From NCBI GenBank assembly GCA_020072645.1, contig JAIQGK010000011.1, positions 124,001 through 188,000 on the forward strand: a DNA stretch of 64,000 bases, in the 5' to 3' direction. This DNA comes from Terriglobia bacterium (lineage in GTDB: Bacteria; Acidobacteriota; Terriglobia; Terriglobales; Acidobacteriaceae). A program made the translations under genes and the position numbers. The notes under the pieces were generated by a model, which ran no database searches, was not told the origin of the DNA, and worked only from the letters and a program-made list of their open reading frames with translations. This document shows, piece after piece, positions 9,285 to 15,997 of this stretch (position 1 is its first letter; the number at the start of each line of letters is the position of its first letter).

Positions 9285-10271
9285 ATGAAGATGCTCCAAA
9301 ATAATGTCACACACCAACGCTACGAGAAAATGTCACCTAATATAGAGGATGCTCTCCGCTATTTTTTAATGGCACCTTGGGGGAATCTGATTCGCAAAGT
9401 CCTGACTATAGCTTTGGTGTTCACCATACCAGCGCAATTTATTGGCGGCCAGTCGTCTCACGCGCCTGGGCCGCGACGTCCGCCTGAATACACGTTCAAA
9501 GTCATTCGCGACTATCCACACGATCCCGCCGCTTTTACCCAGGGGCTGGTTTACCATGACGGCTTTTTCTATGAAGGCACGGGACTGAACGGACGATCGT
9601 CACTACGAAAAGTCCGCCTGGAAACCGGGGAAGTGGTGCGGCATGTGGACATGCCCGGCGAATACTTTGGTGAAGGCATTGCCATTGTGAAAGACAAAGT
9701 GATTCAGCTTACGTGGCAGTCGCACATTGGCTTTGTCTATAACCTGAGCGACTTCAAACTGCTGCGCCAGTTTTCTTATCCCGGTGAAGGCTGGGGGCTG
9801 GCCTCAAGGGGCAATGAGCTTTTTATGAGCGACGGCACAGCCGAGATCCGCGTGCTTGACGCCACAACGCTCAAAGAAAAACGGCGTTTCACCGTGCGCG
9901 ACGGCGCTACTCCCGTTGAGCAATTGAATGAGTTGGAGTTTGTGGAAGGCCAACTCTTTGCCAACGTGTGGCAGACTGATCGGATTGCCCGCATCTCTCC
10001 GCAGAGCGGCAAAGTGGTGGGATGGATTGATCTCACGGGCCTGCTCAGCCCTGTTTACCGCCGCCAGGATGGCGCGGTGCTGAACGGCATAGCCTACGAT
10101 TCAATTCATAAGCGACTGTTTGTGACCGGCAAATTGTGGCCAAACATTTTTGAAATTCAACTGATGCCGAAGAGTGTTAAACCCGCTCATAAGGCACGGC
10201 TGTGGAGCGGGAATTTAAACCACCGTCTTGAAATTCAATTGGTGCCGAAGAGTTTTAAATCGGGGAGATGA
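9285..10271 (+). CDS. Glutaminyl-peptide cyclotransferase (glutamine cyclotransferase)
   Basis: Forms N-terminal pyroglutamate on peptides; plant/bacterial-type beta-propeller enzyme. Repeats visible: FTQGLVYHDGFFYEGTGLNG, GEGIAIVKDKVIQLTWQ, GEGWGLASRGNELFMSDGT, LNELEFVEGQLFANVWQTD, LNGIAYDSIHKRLFVTGKLWP. A hydrophobic N-terminal segment near residues 34-52 suggests membrane anchoring or export. The ATG at 9285 is preceded by GGGGGAAGGG, a strong site. Odd: the C-terminus repeats itself, with EIQLMPKSVKP followed about 27 residues later by EIQLVPKSFKSG, so the last ~28 residues look like an added tail from a local duplication. Confidence 0.92.
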   Translation: MKMLQNNVTHQRYEKMSPNIEDALRYFLMAPWGNLIRKVLTIALVFTIPAQFIGGQSSHAPGPRRPPEYTFKVIRDYPHDPAAFTQGLVYHDGFFYEGTGLNGRSSLRKVRLETGEVVRHVDMPGEYFGEGIAIVKDKVIQLTWQSHIGFVYNLSDFKLLRQFSYPGEGWGLASRGNELFMSDGTAEIRVLDATTLKEKRRFTVRDGATPVEQLNELEFVEGQLFANVWQTDRIARISPQSGKVVGWIDLTGLLSPVYRRQDGAVLNGIAYDSIHKRLFVTGKLWPNIFEIQLMPKSVKPAHKARLWSGNLNHRLEIQLVPKSFKSGR

Positions 10272-10409
10272 GCGCAGGAATTCTTTGGATGAGGGGCGAA
10301 AGATCCGTCGGCAGGAATTTCAGATTTCTGGACATGCGCCGGATGCCGAAACCGTTCGAGACCCTTACCTGAGTATTCTCCCGATGGCTGCGAGCACTTG
10401 CGCCTGCTT

Positions 10410-10685
10410 CTAATTCAGGAACGCGACCGACTGCACTCCGGCAACTTCAAAGCGCTTGCGGCAGCGGATGTTCTTGCACATGACCATGTCGTCGCGACGG
10501 ACCATGTAAGACTGCGCCTTGGCGAACTTGGCGCGGTCACGCTCGTCGGCGCGTCCGGAAAGCTGCTTCTTCTTGGTCCGCACCAGCCATGAGAGTTCAT
10601 ACTCGCCAGCCTGGCGGCAGTGCGGACACGTGAGCGTGTGGGGTTTCTTGGATTCTTTTTCGTCGAAAAAATCTCGCTCGTCCAT
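10410..10685 (-). CDS. Small zinc-ribbon protein
   Basis: A 91-residue protein with TCPHCRQAG near residue 20 and CKNIRCRKRF near residue 70, i.e. two CxxC/CxxxxC pairs that could hold one zinc, plus a charged central segment. It lacks a signal peptide. Its Cys spacing differs from the 5017 and 4469 proteins. The role is not known; nucleic-acid binding is plausible from the basic middle (RTKKKQLSGRADERDRAKF). It lies convergent to the cyclotransferase gene. Confidence 0.65.
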   Translation of the reverse strand: MDERDFFDEKESKKPHTLTCPHCRQAGEYELSWLVRTKKKQLSGRADERDRAKFAKAQSYMVRRDDMVMCKNIRCRKRFEVAGVQSVAFLN

Positions 10686-10983
10686 TTGATCCTATTATCA
10701 ACCACAGAGGGCGCGGAGACTACGGAGAAATGCAGCGAGGCGGTTAACTGGCTTGGGACGAGGAAAAGTTTCTAGCACCACCGTCGGGCAGGAGAGCAAT
10801 CAGCGATAGTTGCTGATCCATCGCTACATGCTTGTGATGTTGCATTCATTCTGTCGTTAAACTTTTTTTTGATAATCCCTCCCTTCCAATTGTTGTGCCT
10901 CTCGCCATTGTTCATTGCCGTGCTTTGTTCCAAGCCAGGCTCCCCGCAATTGGATTGTTCGTGTCCCGCACATGGACTCAGCA
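10686..10983. other. Gene-poor interval
   Basis: About 300 bases without a convincing gene. Positions 10699-10735 (ACCACAGAGGGCGCGGAGACT onward) belong to the degenerate 'accacagagg/gcggag' intergenic words described elsewhere. The rest is AT-rich, with a run of T at 10862-10870. A minus-strand open frame here has no family-like features. Confidence 0.4.
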
Positions 10984-11727
10984 CTAGGTCGTTCGAATTA
11001 ACACGCGAAAACGAGGATTCCGCGCTGCGATTTGCAAGAGTTGCCTAAGGGCTTCATATTCTTCAATGAGCTCGGAGCCATGTAAGGGTGGTGGTACAGT
11101 TCTAAGTTTGCCTAATAATATCCTCGCTTCCTCCTTTGTGAGAAGTTTGGCCTCGCCTCCAATAGAAAAGGGCATCTCTGGTGCATTCCATAGAAGTTCA
11201 TTGGAAGACCCCAGCATATCATCCATCCAGCGCGATTTTGACCGAAGATAATCCGTGAGCTGGCCATGACTCAAGGCAATACGAATTTGACGCCCATTTC
11301 GGGACCAAGAACAAATGAAAAGAACGAGAAAAGGGTTAAGGATTGTCTCGGTCTGTCGTCTGCGGATTGCCTCCCGATCTCGTATTATCTCGCCCGTGTC
11401 ATCGAGCATTTCTTTAGGGAATTGTCCCTCCAACAACTCTTTGCTGCCATTGGCGAGATACTCCGCAGTCATCCGATCGCCAGTGGCAGGGCTCCTGAGC
11501 GTTGTCTGGAATTGCTGACTTGATATCGCCTCGCGAACAAGTTGTTTCGCGGCAGTGGAATCACCATGAACAAGGAAATCTGAGATTGCAGGAATAACCC
11601 GCCCGCTCAAGACGCTCTCGTCAATCAGAAAAAGCTCAGTGTCTGAACTCATAGCGGCACTCAAATTGGGCCAAACGATTACGGCGGTTATGAAAATTAG
11701 TATTCGGATGACATGTAAATGCTGCAT
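10984..11727 (-). CDS. Exported protein of unknown function downstream of the RHS immunity gene
   Basis: A 247-residue protein. The ATG at 11727 opens a signal peptide (HVIRILIFITAVIVWPNLSA); the frame upstream begins only at a TTG, so the shorter form is preferred. The mature part is alpha-helical and charged (REAIRRRQTETILNPFLVLFICSWS, LLTKEEARILLGKLRTVPPP). I do not recognise a family. It follows the SMI1-like gene on the same strand with a ~220-bp gap, so it may belong to the toxin locus as an accessory or second immunity protein; nothing in the sequence proves this. Confidence 0.6.
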   Translation of the reverse strand: MQHLHVIRILIFITAVIVWPNLSAAMSSDTELFLIDESVLSGRVIPAISDFLVHGDSTAAKQLVREAISSQQFQTTLRSPATGDRMTAEYLANGSKELLEGQFPKEMLDDTGEIIRDREAIRRRQTETILNPFLVLFICSWSRNGRQIRIALSHGQLTDYLRSKSRWMDDMLGSSNELLWNAPEMPFSIGGEAKLLTKEEARILLGKLRTVPPPLHGSELIEEYEALRQLLQIAARNPRFRVLIRTT

Positions 11728-11945
11728 GATACCAAGTATCTTGGGAAATAAATTGCGGCGACGCAACTACAGATGAAAAGGTTCCGTTGAACTACTGGCA
11801 ATGAAAGCAGCGCAATCCTTTCGGCATGAACCGCCATCTAATCGCAAACTTTCACGAATATTCTCTTTTATAGCACCCGCTTAGCGCAGGTCCGCACGTC
11901 TCAGGCATGAAGCGAAAGCAGGAAAGACGGGACGCATTACCGCCA

Positions 11946-12590
11946 TCATTTGTCGCCCTTCACGTGAAGCTCAATGGCCGTGCCATCTGGCAGGTTTTTG
12001 AGTTTCACTGCAAGTTCACCCTTGAATAACATTCCTTGAACTGCATCACCCGGCGACAGGTTTTGTACCGAGTAATCCCCGCCACAGATAAAAGGCACCT
12101 TTGGCTGCAATCTATCTCCAAGCTGAAGTGGACCATTCTGTTTTTGCCATTCACTTGCAAGTGGCCAGCCTGTCTCTACGTGGTAGTTCGAAAGAAGGAG
12201 ATCAGCCCAACTTTCGAGTGAATCGCTGATAACAGTCCCTTCGCCTCTTTCCGCGTCAAATCGTAGGACGCCTTCTTTCTCTTTCGCCAAACAAAATTGG
12301 TCTCCAAAAATATCCTCCCCAAAAAATAAGAGACCGTCTGCCAATCCTTTGTAAGAGCTCAACCAGAGCGTCTTCGAATTCCAATCTTCCATGGTCATCG
12401 TATTTGTTACATCAGATTCAAGCGGAAAAACATGCAAAGCTTGCTCAAAAGCATAAAATCCATTTTTCTGCTCTAGCAGTTGTAAGAGCTCGGTTCCCAA
12501 AACATAATCCTCAAAACAGAGATGTCGGTTCCGTGGCACCCCTCCTAGAGCTTCCGAACTGATTGAAAGCAGTTCTTCTAACCGCGTCAT
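11946..12590 (-). CDS. SMI1/KNR4-type immunity protein
   Basis: A 214-residue cytoplasmic protein with SMI1/KNR4 features: an N-terminal helix, a G-F-Y-A-F motif (EQKNGFYAFEQALHVFPLES), GLLFFGEDIFGDQFCL and a Trp-rich C-terminal half (ESWADLLLSNYHVETGWPLAS). This superfamily supplies immunity proteins for many polymorphic toxins. Its ATG overlaps the stop of the RHS toxin gene (12587-12590), so the two are translationally coupled, as expected for toxin and antidote. I infer that it neutralises the NucA/NucB-like tip of that protein. Its last residues (KNLPDGTAIELHVKG) resemble the end of the toxin (KDLPEGTKVEIKIKD). Confidence 0.8.
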   Translation of the reverse strand: MTRLEELLSISSEALGGVPRNRHLCFEDYVLGTELLQLLEQKNGFYAFEQALHVFPLESDVTNTMTMEDWNSKTLWLSSYKGLADGLLFFGEDIFGDQFCLAKEKEGVLRFDAERGEGTVISDSLESWADLLLSNYHVETGWPLASEWQKQNGPLQLGDRLQPKVPFICGGDYSVQNLSPGDAVQGMLFKGELAVKLKNLPDGTAIELHVKGDK

Positions 12591-15500
12591 TTTGGAGTAT
12601 CCTTTATCTTGATTTCTACTTTTGTGCCTTCTGGCAGATCTTTAACCGTTTGCCCCATTGATCCACCATCTGACATATTGTCGGGTGGATCTATGTGCCT
12701 TACGTCTGCTCCCTGCCCCCCTTCCGCAGACCAAGCAGGAGGATACTCATTTCGATGCTTCCCATCAACTACAGGAACACCTTTTAGCGCATCTCTTCTC
12801 CGAGCGGCTTTATCGGCACGGGTGCCAACCGTGACTACCTTCGGTTGTCCCTTTGCTTGGGCATCCCTTACGTGGTCTGCAGCTTGAGGAGTCTTAGCGG
12901 GATCAACCTCGTGCACTACCGGTTGCGTGTCTGTCTTTGTCTGAGTTCCAGGCACAGCTCCAGCGGGCGCGGTTTTATCCGCTACTTTTGGCTGCGCCTT
13001 GTCGCCGTGATAATGCTCATAAGCCACATATCCGATTGCGGCCACAGCTGCCACCCCGACGACCGTCCATCCGATGGGGTTACTCGCCCAGAGAGGCGCG
13101 CTCTCTGTAAGGGCTGATAGTGTCCCTCCACCGGCGAGCGCCAGCTGCCAATCATGTCCGTCCGGATCCGCCTTGCTCGCCGGATTTCCTCCGACGAATC
13201 CATAGAGATTTAGCGATTGCGGATCGCCAAAATCGGCATACGGCACCGGAATCGGCGTCGGGCTCCAATCTGCCGAAACCCACCTTCCCAAACCATTCGA
13301 GTAATACCTTGCCCCGAAGTAATCGAGTTGTGTTTCTGAATCCCGCTCTTTCCCTATGAATTTGTAGTGGTTGGAGTCGTTCGCAACGAACTGAAGCTCG
13401 CCGCCCCAGGGATAGAAATCAGATTCGCTCTTGATGTTGCCAGCGGAATCGGTAATTACCGAAGCGGTTTTGAGGTGATCAGAGAAGTAATAGAAAACGC
13501 CGTTGGTGCTCTTGCGGGCGACGCGCTCGCCGCCGAAGAAAACATATTCATCGGTCAGGTTTCCGCTCAGATCGCTTTCGCCGACGATTCCTGGCGTCAT
13601 ATACCAGTAGAGCGTTCCGGTGCTGCCGCTTGATTTGCGTACCCGGTTGCCGTCACTGTCGTAGGTGTAGGCGTATCCGGCAGCGCCGGTGAGTCGGTTT
13701 TCCTGGTCGTAGGTGTAAGTCTGCGTGGGCGGTGTAGCGTTGAACGTCATGTTGCCCGCCGCGTCATACTGGTAATCAGAGCCGCCGGTGGCGTGAATCC
13801 AGTTGTGGGCATCGGCGGTGAGGCTGAGGTTTTCTCCGGCGCAGGCTGTGCCGATCTTGGTTTTGTTGAGCAGGTTGCCCCAGGCGTCATAGGCGTAGGT
13901 GTTGCCCCAGAACTTCTTCAGACCACCCAGAACGGTGACGCTGCAGTCGGTTCCCGCATTCTGGGCCGAGGCGAGCCGGTTCAGCGCGTCATACGTGAAC
14001 GTCTGGCTGCGTGTGGTGTCTTTGTAATTCGTGATGCCAAAGACGTTGCCATTATCCACGCCAGATGTTCCGTTGCCCACGTGGAAGTCATAGCCAATGG
14101 AGAAGACAGTCTGGCTGGGTGCATTGGCCGACATGTTCACCGGCTGAAGACGCTTGTTATAAGTGGACGCATTCGTGATCCCGGCAAATGTTGCGCTGTA
14201 GCCGCTGATGAAGCCTGTAAGCGCGCTGTCCGGGCCGTATGTTGCGCCGGTGACATAGTTGATCCCGTTGCCGCTGTCAATGGCTGAAAGCGTTCGACCG
14301 GCAGCATCGGGCGTGTAAGTAACCACATTGCCACTGGGATACGTGAGGGTCTTGAGTGAACCGTTGAGATTGTATGAGTAGCTCAGGTTTTTGGGGATGG
14401 AGGTGTTATTTGCGCCAATGAGCGTCCGCGTCTCCGCCGTGAGTCTTCCCAAAATGTCATATGTGTAGCCGGCTGTTCCAGCTTGGTCAGTGAGTGAGGT
14501 CAGTTTGCCAATGGCATTTGTGCCGGAGTCGTAAACGTAAGTTACAACGGGCGTGGCCAGTGGACAACTCTGCGCGCCGTAGCCTTTACCCGTGACACGA
14601 TGCAGTTCGTCGTAGCAGTAGCTTACGGTCTGCGTCGCCGTGCTGGTCTGGTTGGGCGCGGGCGAGGTCTTCTGCAGCAGATTGCCGTCCGCATCGTAAG
14701 AGTATGTAATCGTCCCGGATTCAGGATTAGTGGCCGTAAGCAGCCGAGAAAGCGAATCGTAAGTAAATGTGCGGGTGCGCCACTGTGTGCTGTCTGAGGG
14801 CGCGGTGCCTTTCTGGTCCACACGCAACAGATTGCCCAGAGCGTCATAGGCATAGAACGTGCGGAAGGGCTGGTTGTCAATAACCGCGGCATTGTAACCA
14901 CCGACCATTGCCCCGCTGATCGGGGAAGGGATAAACGACGGCTGCCCGAAATGCGCGCTGTCATAGGAGTAAGAGGTCGTGAATGAGTAATCGCCGCCGG
15001 GGCCGGCAGACTTTGCCGTGATGGTCACGGTCGCGCCGGAAGCTGAAGCATTGGCCAGGCTGCCGGCGCTAATCAGGCTTGCAAGCCTCTGCGCGATAGT
15101 GGCAAAGTTGTCAGCCCCGCCGTAAGTGGTCTGGTAGGGGGTGCCGTTTACCGTGATAGTGACGGTTCCGGTATCGGGGCTGCTGCTGGCATCGCGGCCG
15201 CCAGTAAAGCTCGCGCCGGACGGTGTTCCATAAAAATCCGGGGCCACGGGTTGCAAGGGACTGGCGGAAAGAGCGTAGTTTCCAGCGCTACCAGCATTGC
15301 GTGCGGTAAGCACAACGCGGCTTGAGTTGGTGGGTGAAATAGCGCCATCCGCCGGGGCCGCAGTGTCATTGTGAAAAGCCGCAGCTAGAGCGTAGGCCAC
15401 AGTGGCTGTCGTGGTGGTGCTGTTGCCAAAATTAGCGCTCTTCGCCGGATAGGACCCAACCTGGATGGAAACTGTTCCAAGGTCATAGGCCGTGTTGCAA

Positions 15501-15997
15501 ACAGGCTGCCGGGGCGGCAATGGATCAGTACAACTTTGGAAAGTACCTTCTACTCCGCCGATGTCGACATAACCGGATCCATAAGCTGCGGGAAGAGGAT
15601 TGGACTGCTCGCCGATGCCGCCGATGGTGATTGTGGCCTGCGCATAGGTCGCGGCGGCTCCGGCATTCGGCTCATCCACTTCCACCAGCCGCCCCACGCC
15701 GTCTGTGCAGGTGCGGCGCACCTTATTCGCTTCATCAGTTGTAAGCGTGCAATTCCCCGCGGCCCCGGAAAGCGCCACCACGTCATAATCGACTTTCTTG
15801 ATGCTGCCGTCCTGCTCCGTTATCTGAATGGCCCGGCCCAACGCGTCAGAGAGAGTTGTCGTGCTGCCGTATGTAGGGTCGGCGGTGCTGAAGTAAGGGT
15901 TCGTTACGATCGTCTGGCTGTGCGCTTCATCAAACGTGGTAGTTACCGTGGATGTGCCATTGGGCAGGACGTGCTGGGTCTGGAAAACGCGTCCCAA
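12587..15997 (-). CDS. RHS core protein with C-terminal NucA/NucB-like nuclease toxin (frameshifted second half)
   Basis: About 1136 residues. Contains YD repeats (FTYDSLSRLLTATNPESG, YTYDILGRLTAETRT, YDQENRLTGAAGY), the RHS core ending LDYFGARYYSNGLGRWVSAD, then PDGHDW, a hydrophobic segment (GWTVVGVAAVAAIGYVAY), a Pro/Lys linker and a final ~60-residue tip. The tip carries HRNEYPPAWSAEGG, GADVRHIDPPDN and GSMG, the signature of NucA/NucB deoxyribonucleases. Residues ~100-370 hold two TVxITVNG-type modules inserted between YD repeats. The only start is a TTG inside a YDGLGR motif, and the frame stays open upstream, so this is the 3' part of a gene whose 5' part is at 15943-18405. Confidence 0.85.
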   Translation of the reverse strand: MGRVFQTQHVLPNGTSTVTTTFDEAHSQTIVTNPYFSTADPTYGSTTTLSDALGRAIQITEQDGSIKKVDYDVVALSGAAGNCTLTTDEANKVRRTCTDGVGRLVEVDEPNAGAAATYAQATITIGGIGEQSNPLPAAYGSGYVDIGGVEGTFQSCTDPLPPRQPVCNTAYDLGTVSIQVGSYPAKSANFGNSTTTTATVAYALAAAFHNDTAAPADGAISPTNSSRVVLTARNAGSAGNYALSASPLQPVAPDFYGTPSGASFTGGRDASSSPDTGTVTITVNGTPYQTTYGGADNFATIAQRLASLISAGSLANASASGATVTITAKSAGPGGDYSFTTSYSYDSAHFGQPSFIPSPISGAMVGGYNAAVIDNQPFRTFYAYDALGNLLRVDQKGTAPSDSTQWRTRTFTYDSLSRLLTATNPESGTITYSYDADGNLLQKTSPAPNQTSTATQTVSYCYDELHRVTGKGYGAQSCPLATPVVTYVYDSGTNAIGKLTSLTDQAGTAGYTYDILGRLTAETRTLIGANNTSIPKNLSYSYNLNGSLKTLTYPSGNVVTYTPDAAGRTLSAIDSGNGINYVTGATYGPDSALTGFISGYSATFAGITNASTYNKRLQPVNMSANAPSQTVFSIGYDFHVGNGTSGVDNGNVFGITNYKDTTRSQTFTYDALNRLASAQNAGTDCSVTVLGGLKKFWGNTYAYDAWGNLLNKTKIGTACAGENLSLTADAHNWIHATGGSDYQYDAAGNMTFNATPPTQTYTYDQENRLTGAAGYAYTYDSDGNRVRKSSGSTGTLYWYMTPGIVGESDLSGNLTDEYVFFGGERVARKSTNGVFYYFSDHLKTASVITDSAGNIKSESDFYPWGGELQFVANDSNHYKFIGKERDSETQLDYFGARYYSNGLGRWVSADWSPTPIPVPYADFGDPQSLNLYGFVGGNPASKADPDGHDWQLALAGGGTLSALTESAPLWASNPIGWTVVGVAAVAAIGYVAYEHYHGDKAQPKVADKTAPAGAVPGTQTKTDTQPVVHEVDPAKTPQAADHVRDAQAKGQPKVVTVGTRADKAARRRDALKGVPVVDGKHRNEYPPAWSAEGGQGADVRHIDPPDNMSDGGSMGQTVKDLPEGTKVEIKIKDTPK

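Noticed and set aside
9194-9317. Longer purH N-terminus
   Set aside because: The added 41 residues are unlike PurH and would overlap the neighbour's start; the GTG at 9194 fits the family length.
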